59,202 nucleotides of DNA from Anaerolineales bacterium (GTDB taxonomy: Bacteria > Chloroflexota > Anaerolineae > Anaerolineales > Villigracilaceae), in NCBI GenBank assembly GCA_016789025.1, contig JAEURC010000101.1, positions 1-59,202 of the forward strand. Direction: 5' to 3'. Positions 1-9,864 of this stretch are shown piece after piece. The translations under genes were made by a program, and so were the position numbers. Within the stretch, counting starts at the first letter, position 1. Each line of letters begins with the position of its first letter. The notes under the pieces are model-generated. The model made no database searches. It had not been told where the DNA came from and saw only the letters and a list, made by a program, of their open reading frames with translations.

Positions 1-1
1 T

Positions 2-781
2 GCGCCCATGATCACCGGTTTCATCGGCGATGTGTTATCCGGTGACGGCCTCGATGATTCCGTTCGCTTCCAAGCCACCAAACGCTATCAGGTAAACCAT
101 GAATGGTATTCCGATTGGGACCCATCCCTGCTTCTCTCGACCATGAAGCGTCCATTAAGCGATGCGCTCGAAGAGAATGCCGCGAACATCCGCATGGAAA
201 TTGATTCCTACCCCGGCGCAAAGCATCAAAAATTGATGTACCTGGAGTTATGGAGCAGGCAAAGGACATTCACCAATTTTCTATCCACCTTGAAGGATTA
301 TTGGAGAGGCGTAGCAACGCCGTTTCTAGACCGCACCTATGCGCGTTTTTGTTTTTCCCTGCCCATGGCCGTGCTGGATGATCGCAGGTTGTTGGGAGAT
401 GTCTTTCGCCGTTATTACGGGAAGCTTGCCGTCATTCACGGCACGTATGGCTCCGAGCCATATACTATGACCGGCAAATATTTTCTCCGAAAGAAGCTTG
501 TAAACAGGATTCCCACGGCGTTGAGGAAGCCGTTCATGAAAGGGCTGGAAAAAACATCGCTATGCGTCGATTTTGAACCCTTGCAGGCTTATGGAAAAAA
601 ATCGGTGTGGCCCCTGTTCGAAGCCTGGGATCAACTCTCCGAATGGTTCGATATGAAACAGGTTGAATCAGATTTCCAAGCGGTCATGACCTCTACCAGC
701 GATGTGCGTCCTTTGAGAAGATTACAAGCGGTTCAAACGCTCGCCTCGCGTCTTCTCCCATCTTCGCAGAGCGTTGGTTGA
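2..781 (+). CDS. Asparagine synthase-like protein, C-terminal fragment (5' end outside window)
   Basis: The reading frame is open to the left edge, so this is the C-terminal ~260 residues of a longer protein. The first Met (base 8) is followed by TGFIGDVLSGDGL, resembling the nucleotide-binding GxxGDxxxG loop of the asparagine synthase synthetase domain. A later stretch (FLDRTYARFCFSLP) looks like the helical part of that domain. In polysaccharide clusters such proteins often amidate or transfer amino groups to sugars or act as small-molecule ligases; the exact substrate cannot be read here. The next gene, an ATP-grasp ligase, starts 43 bases downstream, so both may act on one carboxylate-bearing residue. 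The glutaminase half, if present, lies outside the window. Family call moderate, function inferred. Confidence 0.55.
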   Translation, partial: APMITGFIGDVLSGDGLDDSVRFQATKRYQVNHEWYSDWDPSLLLSTMKRPLSDALEENAANIRMEIDSYPGAKHQKLMYLELWSRQRTFTNFLSTLKDYWRGVATPFLDRTYARFCFSLPMAVLDDRRLLGDVFRRYYGKLAVIHGTYGSEPYTMTGKYFLRKKLVNRIPTALRKPFMKGLEKTSLCVDFEPLQAYGKKSVWPLFEAWDQLSEWFDMKQVESDFQAVMTSTSDVRPLRRLQAVQTLASRLLPSSQSVG

Positions 782-824
782 GTTAGCGTTTCTATACTCT
801 TTTTTGCGCCACCAAAGGTGAATT

Positions 825-2009
825 ATGAAAACAACGCTCATACTTGGGGCTGGTATTTACCAGGTCCCGTTGATCCGTAAAGCCAAAGAAATGGGGATGC
901 GCGCGCTCGTGGTCAGCACGGCGGGCAATTACCCCGGCTTTAAACTGGCAGATCAAGCCTGTCATATCGATACGACCGATGTGCAAAAGATCGTTCAATT
1001 GGCGCGCGATGAAAACGTGGATTGCATCTGCACCACAGGCACCGATGCGGCGGTCAGAGCGCTGGGAGTGGTGTGCGACGCGCTTGGTTTGCCCGGGATT
1101 TCAGAAAATGCCGGGGTGCTGGCAACAAACAAAAGGGAGATGAAGCGACGGTTTGAATCCGCCGGGGTGTGCACGGCGCGCTTCCGCGAAGTGTCGAACT
1201 TGGAAGAATTACGTCAGGCATTCGATCTGTTTGAAAAGCCGGTGATCTGCAAAGCGGTCGACACCTCCGGTAGTCGCGGCATTATCCGCGTGGATGTGGC
1301 AGATGATTTGCCGCATGCCTTCGATTATGTGATGCGCGCCACGCGCCAGAAATATTTTCTGGTGGAAGAATTCATCAGCGGCGTGGAGTTCGGCGCGCAG
1401 GCGGCGGTGATCGATGGGGAGGCGCAGTTCGTGATGCCGCATGGCGATATTTTGTATCACGGGAAAACGGATGTGCCCATTGGTCACTACGTTCCGTATT
1501 CGATGTCGGATAAGGTGAGGAGCCTGGTTTGGACTCAACTCGATAAGTCGATCAAGGCGTTGGGGTTGACCACCTGCGCGATTAATGCAGATTTTATTCT
1601 GCGCGGCGATCACGTGTATGTGTTGGAAATCGGCGCGCGCGCTGGCGCAACCTGCCTGCCGGAACTTGTGTCCACGCACTATGAGATCGATTATTATGCT
1701 TATATTCTCGGGTTGAGTTTGGGGTCGAAGCCTCAGGCGCGGTTTGAATCTAGAAACCCCTGCGGGAATCTCCTCATTACTTCTAAAACGACAGGGAGTT
1801 TGGATCGCGTCGATGTGGATGGGAATGGGTTGGACATCATTGAAACAGTCATCGATCATGAACATGGCGAAACAGTTCCAGCCTTCCGGTTGGGACCAGA
1901 CCGCCTGGGGCATGTGGTGTTGAAAGCCGCGACGGAAGAAAAAATTATGGAAGATTTGAAATTGTTGGGTTCCCGCATCCACGTCAAACTTCTTAACGGC
2001 AGATCGTAG
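825..2009 (+). CDS. ATP-grasp carboxylate-amine ligase family protein
   Basis: 394 residues. The N-terminus (LILGAGIYQVPLIRKAKEMG) is the preATP-grasp Rossmann-like domain of carbamoyl-phosphate-synthase-type ligases. A Gly/Ser-rich ATP-grasp loop (KAVDTSGSRGI, near residue 145) and the late metal/ATP motif VLEIGARAGATCLPEL (near 270) complete the fold. Such enzymes activate a carboxylate with ATP to an acyl-phosphate and couple it to an amine or other nucleophile. AAAGGTG lies 4 bases before the ATG. The position between an asparagine synthase-like gene and glycosyltransferases suggests it decorates a sugar or nucleotide-sugar carboxylate, which is inference. The 136 bases after it hold no gene I can support. 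Confidence 0.75.
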   Translation: MKTTLILGAGIYQVPLIRKAKEMGMRALVVSTAGNYPGFKLADQACHIDTTDVQKIVQLARDENVDCICTTGTDAAVRALGVVCDALGLPGISENAGVLATNKREMKRRFESAGVCTARFREVSNLEELRQAFDLFEKPVICKAVDTSGSRGIIRVDVADDLPHAFDYVMRATRQKYFLVEEFISGVEFGAQAAVIDGEAQFVMPHGDILYHGKTDVPIGHYVPYSMSDKVRSLVWTQLDKSIKALGLTTCAINADFILRGDHVYVLEIGARAGATCLPELVSTHYEIDYYAYILGLSLGSKPQARFESRNPCGNLLITSKTTGSLDRVDVDGNGLDIIETVIDHEHGETVPAFRLGPDRLGHVVLKAATEEKIMEDLKLLGSRIHVKLLNGRS

Positions 2010-2145
2010 AGTATCTCGACCATAAAATGGAGCGCAGATCCTCGTAGATGCAAAGAAAAAATCTGCGCCTTCCGCATGATCGGCGTCAAATGGTTTTTAA
2101 CTTATTGCCAATGCAGTCCATTAATTCACAGAAACAGGTGTCACA

Positions 2146-3444
2146 TTGAAAATCGGGATGGTCCTGTACGATATGCAGGAGTTGGGCGGGTTGGAAGAAT
2201 ATACAATCACCCTGGCGATGGGGCTTCAACAAATGGGGCATGAGGTCAGTTTATTGTCTACGGCTTGGGTGCCTCCCGCCAATCAGTATCTCGCCCGTCT
2301 TCGTCAGACCCCGGTGCGATTTTATCAATTGCCTAAATGGATATCCTTGCCAGCCTCAGACTGGACTACAAAGGAAAAAATCCTCAATGGGTTAACATGG
2401 CTTTTTGCCCCTTTACTGCTTCTGCTCGGGTTGGTCATCATGGTTGCGAAACGGATACCGCCCGGCGACGCGTTCCAAAGTGCGCGGAATTGGTTTCGCG
2501 GACGTGTAATGAAATGGGCGCTAGGACCCGATTGGCGAAAACCTTTTGCGCGCCTGATGCTGGCATATTGGAAAGCAACCTGGCAACCGAATCTTCTGCA
2601 CATTCAGGGCTACACAACCAGCTTGTTGTTTGTGATCGATTGGGCGCATGCCAAAAACTTGCCCATTGTGTACGAAGAACACCAAACGCCCGATCCGCAA
2701 TTCAATTGGTGGCAGGGGTTCGATCAGAGTATCAACAAAGCGGATGTGGTCATTGCTGTCTCGGAGAAAAGCGCCGAAGGGTTAAGAACAATCTGCGGCG
2801 TGACGCGTCCCATTGTCGTTCAGGGACCGCTTGTGCCTGATCCTGTTGATTTGGGATTCCCGGTCAACGAACTTGCCGGCGATGATGGTCGCGTGCAATT
2901 GACCGCCATTGCAAGGCTTTTTGTGACAAAGGGACTCGTCTACTTGTTGGATGCCTTCAAGTCGATCAAAGAGAAACACCCGGGCGCATCCCTGAAAATT
3001 TACGGGGAAGGTCCGCTTCGAGAAGAGTTGGCGGCTCATGCTCGCGGCTTGGGGTTCGATGGCGCCGAGATATTCGTCGGCGCATTTACCTCGCGTGACG
3101 AATTATCGCTTATTATGAAGCAAACTGGCATCTTCGTGATGCCGTCCATTTTGGAAGGGCAACCTGTCTCTCTCGTGGAAGCAATGGCGTACGGGAGACC
3201 CATCGTGACAACGAACGTGGGCGGAATACCGGAGATCATTCAAGACGGCAAAAATGGGTTGCTATGTACTCCCGCCGATTCGACGTGTTTGGTGAAACAA
3301 ATTAATCGGTTGATCGAGCATCCTGCCGTCCGATTGAAACTGGCTGAAGAGTCGCGGCGATCTTATGAACAGGGTCCGTTTCGCCCGCTTTCCGTGTGCC
3401 AGAACTTTCTCAATGTTTATAATTCGGTGTTGAACCTCAATTGA
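2146..3444 (+). CDS. GT4-family glycosyltransferase
   Basis: 432 residues with the two-Rossmann GT-B architecture. The N-terminus MKIGMVLYDMQELGGLEEYT has the Gly-rich acceptor-side loop. The C-terminal half carries AIARLFVTKGLVYLLDA and the nucleotide-sugar E-x7-E motif in EGQPVSLVEAMAYGRPIV. It probably transfers a sugar from a nucleotide donor to a lipid-linked oligosaccharide at the inner membrane face. An insertion near residues 80-120 contains a hydrophobic stretch (LLLLLGLVIMVAKR), so it may be membrane-associated. The start is a TTG at 2146; the next in-frame Met is only four codons later. Donor sugar and linkage cannot be assigned. Confidence 0.85.
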   Translation: MKIGMVLYDMQELGGLEEYTITLAMGLQQMGHEVSLLSTAWVPPANQYLARLRQTPVRFYQLPKWISLPASDWTTKEKILNGLTWLFAPLLLLLGLVIMVAKRIPPGDAFQSARNWFRGRVMKWALGPDWRKPFARLMLAYWKATWQPNLLHIQGYTTSLLFVIDWAHAKNLPIVYEEHQTPDPQFNWWQGFDQSINKADVVIAVSEKSAEGLRTICGVTRPIVVQGPLVPDPVDLGFPVNELAGDDGRVQLTAIARLFVTKGLVYLLDAFKSIKEKHPGASLKIYGEGPLREELAAHARGLGFDGAEIFVGAFTSRDELSLIMKQTGIFVMPSILEGQPVSLVEAMAYGRPIVTTNVGGIPEIIQDGKNGLLCTPADSTCLVKQINRLIEHPAVRLKLAEESRRSYEQGPFRPLSVCQNFLNVYNSVLNLN

Positions 3445-3489
3445 TACCTGTGTGTAAAATTCGATCTTCAATCCATCCATGGTGACACA

Positions 3490-4104
3490 ATGATCGCAAA
3501 ACTAAAAGCCATAACCCATATTCTGTTGTTCAAACGCTCGGCAAATCGAAATGCGCTCGAGAAAGATATGCTGAGATGGTATCAAGTGTATAAACCCCGC
3601 CTGCAGAAGCAGTCGTCTGTCGATCTGCTGGTCTGGTTGCTGGATTCCTTCCCTGAATTCCGCAACTTGTTCTATGCGCGCATCGGGGGATTTTCCGGCA
3701 TTCGCGGGCGCGCGTTGGTACGGCTTGCCAGAATGTTGTATCCCTCGCCTAAAACGGCGCTCCGATTTGCAGAACCGATCAATATCGGACCTGGTTTTTT
3801 TGCACGGGCAGGTTTTGGAACTATCATCGCCGCGCAAAGGATTGGTGAGAATTGTTGGGTCAACCCCGGTGTGGCGATCGGGTTCAGGGATGATAAAAGC
3901 GCTCCACCGACCATTGGCGATAACGTATACATTGGCGCCGGGGCTAAAATCTTGGGACCTGTGACCGTGGGGGATAATGCCGTTATTGGCGCCAACGCGG
4001 TTGTCACCCGCGATGTTCCGCCGAATTGCACGGTGGCAGGCATGCCCGCGCGGATCATCAGGCGCGACGGTGTCCGCGTAAAAGAATCGCGCGCGGCGGC
4101 TTGA
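3490..4104 (+). CDS. Serine acetyltransferase-like LbH (hexapeptide) acetyltransferase
   Basis: 204 residues. The C-terminal half is a left-handed beta-helix of hexapeptide repeats (IGENCWVNPGVAIG, IGDNVYIGAGAKILGPV, IGANAVV) ending in DVPPNCTVAGMPAR, typical of CysE-type acyltransferases. The N-terminal ~90 residues are helical and resemble those of the next gene. It probably O- or N-acetylates a sugar using acetyl-CoA. A role in cysteine synthesis is less likely because it is embedded among glycosyltransferases and no cysteine-synthase gene is near. The downstream paralogue begins 31 bases after the stop, suggesting tandem duplication and divergence. Confidence 0.8.
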   Translation: MIAKLKAITHILLFKRSANRNALEKDMLRWYQVYKPRLQKQSSVDLLVWLLDSFPEFRNLFYARIGGFSGIRGRALVRLARMLYPSPKTALRFAEPINIGPGFFARAGFGTIIAAQRIGENCWVNPGVAIGFRDDKSAPPTIGDNVYIGAGAKILGPVTVGDNAVIGANAVVTRDVPPNCTVAGMPARIIRRDGVRVKESRAAA

Positions 4105-4135
4105 TCAAACCTGAAATTACGAATACATATCCATC

Positions 4136-4783
4136 ATGCTAGAAAAACTGCTCTCGTTCTACCGGACGCTGAAACTCTATCCCGTATTGACGCTGGTGAG
4201 GCGCTCTCCCGCTAGAGAAATTATCGAAGCGGAGATCGACCGCTGGATGTTGATGATTTATCAACAGAAATCGGACGCGGACCTGGCATCCAAACTTCGC
4301 GCTCTGATGTATGGGGTAAATATTGAGGAGTTCCGCACCCTGCTATATTTTCGGTTGGGCGAACCTGCCGGGTTATGGGATCGCATCCTACTCTTCTTCG
4401 CAACACGGTTACTGCCTCCTCTTGAAACATTGTTGATTACCCCTTCGTCGGCAATTGGCGATGGTTTGATCATCATGCATGGACACGGCACATATATCGA
4501 CGCGCAAACGATAGGCAGGAATTGCCTGATCTTTCAAGATGTGGCAATCGGAGCGAAGCGCGAAGAAGGGGAGCGCCCAACCATTGGCAACTACGTGCAC
4601 GTCAGTTCCGGCGCCAAAGCCCTGGGCGGAATCACCATCGGCAATCACTGTGTCATCGCCGCCAATGCGGTCGTCGTCAAAGATATGCCGCCGAATAGTT
4701 TGGCGGTTGGCGTGCCTGCGCGCATCCTGCGCAATGCGGGGAACAAAGCCGAATACATTGCCCGTGGCGAAGTGTCGGAATAA
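4136..4783 (+). CDS. Serine acetyltransferase-like LbH acetyltransferase, paralogue
   Basis: 215 residues with the same layout as the preceding gene: a helical N-terminus (RALMYGVNIEEFRTLLYFRLG aligns with the EFRNLFYARIG region of its neighbour), then hexapeptide coils (IGRNCLIFQDVAIG, IGNYVHVSSGAKALGG, IGNHCVIAANAVV) and the DMPPNSLAVGVPARI ending. The HGHG tetrad near residue 118 contains the His expected at the acetyltransferase active site. It probably acetylates a second position or a different sugar in the same repeat unit. Specificity is unknown. Confidence 0.8.
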   Translation: MLEKLLSFYRTLKLYPVLTLVRRSPAREIIEAEIDRWMLMIYQQKSDADLASKLRALMYGVNIEEFRTLLYFRLGEPAGLWDRILLFFATRLLPPLETLLITPSSAIGDGLIIMHGHGTYIDAQTIGRNCLIFQDVAIGAKREEGERPTIGNYVHVSSGAKALGGITIGNHCVIAANAVVVKDMPPNSLAVGVPARILRNAGNKAEYIARGEVSE

Positions 4784-4830
4784 AGCGCGGATCGTCGAAC
4801 ATTTTCAAATCCCCAACGAAATTATTGATC

Positions 4831-6129
4831 ATGTCTTCCGGGTCGAACAGAAAACTCAAAATTGCCATTGGCGTACCAGAATGGGCGCCGTTTCACGGCG
4901 CGATGCAAGATAAACCTGCGGATGCCACCTACATCATCCAGCGGAATTTATCGAACGGGTTGCTCAGTCGCGGACATTCGCTCACCTTTGCCGCCCCGAT
5001 CAATCTGGATGACTTCGCGGTCACTTCCGACGTGGAGGCTGTTTCGCCCGCCCGCCGCTCGTGGACCGCCTCCCCTTTGTTTTCGCTGGCGAGCAAACTC
5101 GTCTGGCGAATCCAAAAATTGTTTGGCATCCCATACCTGAATTATTTTTCGAACTACCGCTATTGCGACGCGGCAGTGCGGGGGCTGAGCTCTGCGGATG
5201 TGATCTACGAGCGGAACGGCCTATACAATTCAGGGCTGGCGATGGCGGCAAAGCGCCTGCGACTTCCCTATGTGATCTTTTTTGAAGCCGACCAGATCAT
5301 GGAATTGGATATCATGAAAAAACCGATCACCGGTCTGCTTCGCCGGCGCGCGGAAGATATTCTTCGATATAACCTGTCTGCGGCGGATTGCATCATCTGC
5401 GTTACAAATGCCGGCAAACGGCGCCTTGTAAACAATTGGAATGTCTCCGCCGAGAAATTGGTGGTGTTTCCGAACGCGGTGCATGTTGACCGCTTCAAAC
5501 CCGATCGACAGGCGCGGGAAAGTATTCGCTCGAAACTTGGTTTGAAGCATGAACCTGTGATCCTGTTTGTGGGAAATTTTTTCCACTGGCACGATGTGCC
5601 GACCCTGCTCAAGGCATTTGTCGAAGTCTTGAAATCTCACCCCACTGCGCGTCTTGTTCTGGTGGGGGATGGCGAGCGCCGTGCCGCCATGATCGCGCTC
5701 GCCGCCGAACTTGGTTTGGAGCGTTCGGTTATTTTTACGGGCATCGTATCTCATTCCGATGTGCCGCATTACATGGCGGCGGCGGACATTGCCGTTGTGC
5801 CATACCCTCCGATGGATCGGGAGATGTGGCTTTCGCCGTTGAAGCTTTTTGAATACATGTCTGCGGGATTGGCGGTGATCGCCTCGTCCATCGGTCAGAT
5901 CGTGGATGTGGTGGAGGACGGCGTGAACGGGAGCCTCGTTCCGCCAGGCGACGTGAATGCGATGACAGTCTCATTCGAGCGACTGATCTCCGATTCCGAC
6001 TTCCGTTTGAGTTTGGGAGCCAACGCGCGCGCCACAGCCGAACAAAACTTCTCGTGGGAAAGTTACCTCGCCCGTATCGAACGCATCTTCCAAGCCGTGA
6101 TCGATCGCAAGCCCGTCAAAGACATCTAA
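4831..6129 (+). CDS. GT4-family glycosyltransferase
   Basis: About 432 residues from the ATG at 4831; an in-frame TTG at 4825 would add only two residues. GT-B fold: the N-terminal domain starts at KLKIAIGVPEWAPFHGAM, the C-terminal domain at PVILFVGNFFHWHDVPTLL, and the donor-binding segment reads SPLKLFEYMSAGLAVIAS. In this segment Lys replaces the first Glu of the classic E-x7-E motif while the second Glu (FEYMSAG) is kept, a variant common in exopolysaccharide GT4 enzymes. It probably adds one sugar to the repeat unit on the cytoplasmic face. The next gene follows after 29 bases. Confidence 0.83.
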   Translation: MSSGSNRKLKIAIGVPEWAPFHGAMQDKPADATYIIQRNLSNGLLSRGHSLTFAAPINLDDFAVTSDVEAVSPARRSWTASPLFSLASKLVWRIQKLFGIPYLNYFSNYRYCDAAVRGLSSADVIYERNGLYNSGLAMAAKRLRLPYVIFFEADQIMELDIMKKPITGLLRRRAEDILRYNLSAADCIICVTNAGKRRLVNNWNVSAEKLVVFPNAVHVDRFKPDRQARESIRSKLGLKHEPVILFVGNFFHWHDVPTLLKAFVEVLKSHPTARLVLVGDGERRAAMIALAAELGLERSVIFTGIVSHSDVPHYMAAADIAVVPYPPMDREMWLSPLKLFEYMSAGLAVIASSIGQIVDVVEDGVNGSLVPPGDVNAMTVSFERLISDSDFRLSLGANARATAEQNFSWESYLARIERIFQAVIDRKPVKDI

Positions 6130-6158
6130 CGCCTCATTCCCAACGTTCACCTGCTTCC

Positions 6159-7373
6159 ATGCCTGAAACCTTTCCCCTCGTCAGTATTATCATCCCCAAT
6201 TACAACCATGCCCAGTACATCGAAGACGCGATTCACAGCGTTTTGAGGCAAACTTATCGCAACGTCGAAATCATTGTTGTGGACGATGGTTCGCGCGATA
6301 ACAGCCGCGAGGTGATCGGCGCGTTCGGTGATACCGTTCGCGCAATTTTTCAACAGAACCAGGGGCTGTCTGCCGCGCGCAATACCGGTATCACCGCCTC
6401 GCGCGGGGAATTCATCGGCGTGCTCGATGCGGACGATATGTACGAACCCGACTTTGTCGAAACCCTCGTTACCGCGCTGCAAAGTCAGTCGGATGCCGAC
6501 GGAATCTATTGCGGGTATCGGTTTGTAGACCATTTGAATCAACCGTTGCCGCAGATCGAAGCGCGCGAGATCGCGCCTGAGAAATTATATTGGGCGCTGG
6601 TGGATGGTAACTTCCTCGTGCCGGAATCGATGTTTGTGCGCAAACATTGCTACGATGCCGTTGGGTTTTTCGATACAACGTTGCGCGCTCTCGAAGACCT
6701 GGATATGTGGCTGAGGATCGCCAGCCGTTTTAAGGTGATTCATACAACAAAGATATTAACCCGTCATCGCATTTTGCCGGGCAGTATGTCCACCGATCCC
6801 ACGCGGCAGTTCGAGAACCGCTTGCACGTGGTGAAAAAGAATTTCGGAGCCGAACCAGCCCCCACTGGGGAATGGAGCGGGGATCAACGTCGCGCATTCA
6901 GCCGCGCTTATCTCGTATCCGCTGTGGAATATCTTCAGGTAAAGAACGACATCCGCGCGTTTGACTGTCTGCGTTCGATGGCGATCGCGCAACCTGCCTT
7001 GCTGGCGCGCGTGGAAACATTTTACGAGTTGGCGTGCGGCGATCAGCCGAAGGGGTATCGGGGCGAATTCGCATCGATCAACCTCGAGAAGAATGCGCGC
7101 GTAACGCTGAGGCTGTTGGAGAAGTTGTTTGCCGATCATGAATTGCGGCTGACAGAGTTCAAGCGACTTGCATACGCCAACGCGGAATATGCCTTTGGTT
7201 TGCTGGCTTATGGACAGGGCAATACCCGCGCGGCGCGGCGGCATTTCCTCGGCGCGTTGCGTTTTCAGCCAGCGCTGATTATGGATCGCGCCTTTGTTGG
7301 ATCACTATTGCGTTCTTTCCTTGGCGCAAGGTTGATCCAATCCCTGCGGCGCATGCTGGGGAGATCGAAGTAA
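6159..7373 (+). CDS. GT2-family glycosyltransferase
   Basis: About 404 residues from the ATG at 6159. An upstream in-frame start at 6054 would lie inside the preceding gene and is rejected. The GT-A nucleotide-binding domain shows VSIIIPNYNHAQYI, VDDGSRDNS and the DxD-type metal motif GVLDADDMYEPDF (near residue 90). The C-terminal ~170 residues are helical, TPR-like and not obviously catalytic (ANAEYAFGLLAYGQGNTRAA). Probably an inverting sugar transferase for the surface polysaccharide. Its stop shares a base with the next ATG at 7373, indicating translational coupling. Confidence 0.85.
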   Translation: MPETFPLVSIIIPNYNHAQYIEDAIHSVLRQTYRNVEIIVVDDGSRDNSREVIGAFGDTVRAIFQQNQGLSAARNTGITASRGEFIGVLDADDMYEPDFVETLVTALQSQSDADGIYCGYRFVDHLNQPLPQIEAREIAPEKLYWALVDGNFLVPESMFVRKHCYDAVGFFDTTLRALEDLDMWLRIASRFKVIHTTKILTRHRILPGSMSTDPTRQFENRLHVVKKNFGAEPAPTGEWSGDQRRAFSRAYLVSAVEYLQVKNDIRAFDCLRSMAIAQPALLARVETFYELACGDQPKGYRGEFASINLEKNARVTLRLLEKLFADHELRLTEFKRLAYANAEYAFGLLAYGQGNTRAARRHFLGALRFQPALIMDRAFVGSLLRSFLGARLIQSLRRMLGRSK

Positions 7374-8629
7374 TGCGCATTTTGTTTGTCTCCAGCCAAT
7401 ACCCGCCCTACGAGCTGGGCGGATACGAACAACTCTGCCATGAAGTGACGCGCGAACTGCTCGCGCACGGACACGCCGTGAGCGTTCTTACCAGTCGCTA
7501 TGGGATGCAATCGGAAGAAGAAGCGCGCTCAGGAAATGTGTCTCGCACACTGCGCTTGATGGCGGATATTCATTATTACAAGCCGCTCGATTTTTTCTTC
7601 AAACTTCCCCGGCAAGAAAAAGAGAACCTGGCTGAATTAAAAAATGCCATCGACGTGTTCAAGCCCGATGTGGTCATGTTCTGGGGGATGTTTGCCATGT
7701 CGCACAACCTGCCGTATTGGGCTGAACAATGGATGCCGGGTCGCGTGACGTATTACATGGCGTCGTATTGGCCCACCGATGAAGATTTGCATCTCGCCTA
7801 CTGGAAGTCCCCGGCGAATCGACGGATCACCGAAGTATTCAAACGGGTTCTCCGGTCGTTTGCGCTTGCGCGACTCAAACGACAAGGGTATCCGCCGCGT
7901 CTCAAGTTCGATCATGTCATTTGTTGCAGTGAATACGTGCGCGATACGCTGGTGAACGCCGGTAAATTTCCGCCGCGCGCGTCTGTCGTCTATGCGGGAG
8001 CCGACCCCGCGCCGTTTCAAAATCTCGCGCAAAAGAAGAAATCCACCAAGACGGGTCATGTGACCCGTTTGCTTTATTTCGGCAGGCTGGTGCCCGATAA
8101 AGGCGTGCATACGGCGATCGAAGCGTTGGGCTTGCTGGCTCAAAAAGGATTCACCGACCGGGTGGAATTGACCGTTCTGGGCGACGGGCATCCCGAATAT
8201 AAAAAGTACCTGCAACAGCGGGTTACGGATTTGGGGATCGAAAACATCGTTCACTTCTCCGGCAAAGTTGCTCGTGAAGAAATCCCCGCCATGTTGAAGG
8301 ACTTCGATGTATTCCTGTTCACATCCACATGGCCCGAACCATTTGGGCGCACGATCGTCGAAGCGATGATGGCTGGGCTGGTGGTCATCGGCTCCAATGT
8401 GGGTGGGAGCCGCGAGATATTCCGCCATTACGACAAGAAGATGCTGTTCGAGCCGGAAGACGCGCAGGGACTCGCCGAGCGGATCGAGCGCGTCCTTTCG
8501 GACCCCGAGCTGAGCCGCCGATTGGTAAGCGTTGGCCGCAAACTTGCATCAGAGCGATTCACCATCCAGCAGATGACAAACGGCATCGAACTCTTTCTGA
8601 AACAAATTGGCCCCGCGGGAAGCCCCTGA
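7373..8629 (+). CDS. GT4-family glycosyltransferase (tandem pair, first)
   Basis: 418 residues, GT-B fold. The N-terminal loop SQYPPYELGGYEQLCHEV and the donor motif EPFGRTIVEAMMAGLVVIG (E-x7-E) are clear. It is strikingly similar in layout to the next gene (YPPASRGGYEQWCQEV, EPFGRVIVEAMASGLAVVG). The pair therefore probably arose by duplication and may add the same sugar at successive positions or related sugars. Its TGA overlaps the next ATG in the sequence TGATG. Sugar specificity cannot be deduced. Confidence 0.88.
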   Translation: MRILFVSSQYPPYELGGYEQLCHEVTRELLAHGHAVSVLTSRYGMQSEEEARSGNVSRTLRLMADIHYYKPLDFFFKLPRQEKENLAELKNAIDVFKPDVVMFWGMFAMSHNLPYWAEQWMPGRVTYYMASYWPTDEDLHLAYWKSPANRRITEVFKRVLRSFALARLKRQGYPPRLKFDHVICCSEYVRDTLVNAGKFPPRASVVYAGADPAPFQNLAQKKKSTKTGHVTRLLYFGRLVPDKGVHTAIEALGLLAQKGFTDRVELTVLGDGHPEYKKYLQQRVTDLGIENIVHFSGKVAREEIPAMLKDFDVFLFTSTWPEPFGRTIVEAMMAGLVVIGSNVGGSREIFRHYDKKMLFEPEDAQGLAERIERVLSDPELSRRLVSVGRKLASERFTIQQMTNGIELFLKQIGPAGSP

Positions 8630-9864
8630 TGAGAATTTTGTTTCTCACCAACTTTTATCCGCCAGCCAGCCGCGGCGGATACGAGCAATGGTGCCAGGAA
8701 GTGGGCGATGGGTTGCGAGCGCGAGGACATGAGGTAACTATCCTGACCAGCGCGCACGAACGGGATAACCTGAAATCTCCCGATCCGCGTTGGGTGCGGC
8801 GCGAACTCCACCTCGAAATGGAACTTGCATCGCTGAAAAATGCGCTGTGGTTCTTTACACGCCGAAAAAAGCGGGAGCAAGAAAATCTGTCCCTGCTTCG
8901 CGAAACCGTAAGCGACACGAAACCGGATGCCATCCTTATTTGGGGAATGTGGAATTTTCCCCGGTCACTACCCGCCCTTGCCGAGGCGCTCATGCCCGAG
9001 CGAACGGTCTACTACATGGGCGATTACTGGCCCACGCTCCCGAGCCAATACGAAAATTATTGGAACGCATCCCCGCGTTCGTTGATTACAGGCTTGCCAA
9101 AATTATTGTTAAAGCCGATCGCCCGGGGCATTGTAGCGCGAGAGGAAAAGCCGCGCCTTCGTCTTCGCCGCGTACTCTTCCCGTCCGATTTCATGCGAAA
9201 AGAATTTGCTCAATTAGGAATCATCTCAACAGATGGACGCGTGGTTTTTGGGGCTGTCGATACCGCTCCTTACCTGGAAGACAGGCAAACGTCGAAGAAA
9301 CATGAAAATGTCTCATTGTTGTACGTTGGACGGCTTACCCATGAGAAAGGCGTTCACACCGCAATTGAGGCTGTGACGCATCTCGTTAGCAAACATAAAA
9401 TCTCCAACCTGAGTTTGACGATTGTGGGCGACGGCGAACCGGGCTATGTCGACTCGCTTCACAAGATGGTCGATCGCGCCTCCCTCGCTTCGTTCGTGAC
9501 GTTTCTGCCTGCCCAGCCCAAGGAAACGTTACCGGCGCTTTACCGGCAATCCGATATATTTTTGTTCACTTCCATCTGGCAGGAACCGTTTGGAAGGGTG
9601 ATCGTGGAGGCGATGGCTTCCGGGTTGGCTGTTGTAGGGACGGCGGTTGGCGGCGCGGCGGAGATGCTCGTCCATGACGAAAACTCACTCGTGTTCGAGG
9701 CAGGCGATTCGACCAGCTTGGCACGGGCGTTGCAACGGCTCATCGAATCGCCTGCGCTGAGGGAAAAACTCGGAAGCGCCGGGCGCGAAACCGCGCGAAG
9801 CAAATTCGACCTGCGCCGCATGACCGACGAGGTCGAACTTTACCTCCGATCATTGATCAGCTGA
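8629..9864 (+). CDS. GT4-family glycosyltransferase (tandem pair, second)
   Basis: 411 residues from the ATG at 8629, which overlaps the previous stop. An in-frame upstream start at 8329 would lie entirely inside the preceding gene. Motifs: YPPASRGGYEQW near the N-terminus, VGRLTHEKGVHTAIEA at the start of the C-terminal Rossmann domain, and EPFGRVIVEAMASG as the donor-binding E-x7-E. Paralogue of the upstream gene. It again ends in a TGATG overlap with the next ATG (9864), so three glycosyltransferases are translationally coupled. Confidence 0.87.
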   Translation: MRILFLTNFYPPASRGGYEQWCQEVGDGLRARGHEVTILTSAHERDNLKSPDPRWVRRELHLEMELASLKNALWFFTRRKKREQENLSLLRETVSDTKPDAILIWGMWNFPRSLPALAEALMPERTVYYMGDYWPTLPSQYENYWNASPRSLITGLPKLLLKPIARGIVAREEKPRLRLRRVLFPSDFMRKEFAQLGIISTDGRVVFGAVDTAPYLEDRQTSKKHENVSLLYVGRLTHEKGVHTAIEAVTHLVSKHKISNLSLTIVGDGEPGYVDSLHKMVDRASLASFVTFLPAQPKETLPALYRQSDIFLFTSIWQEPFGRVIVEAMASGLAVVGTAVGGAAEMLVHDENSLVFEAGDSTSLARALQRLIESPALREKLGSAGRETARSKFDLRRMTDEVELYLRSLIS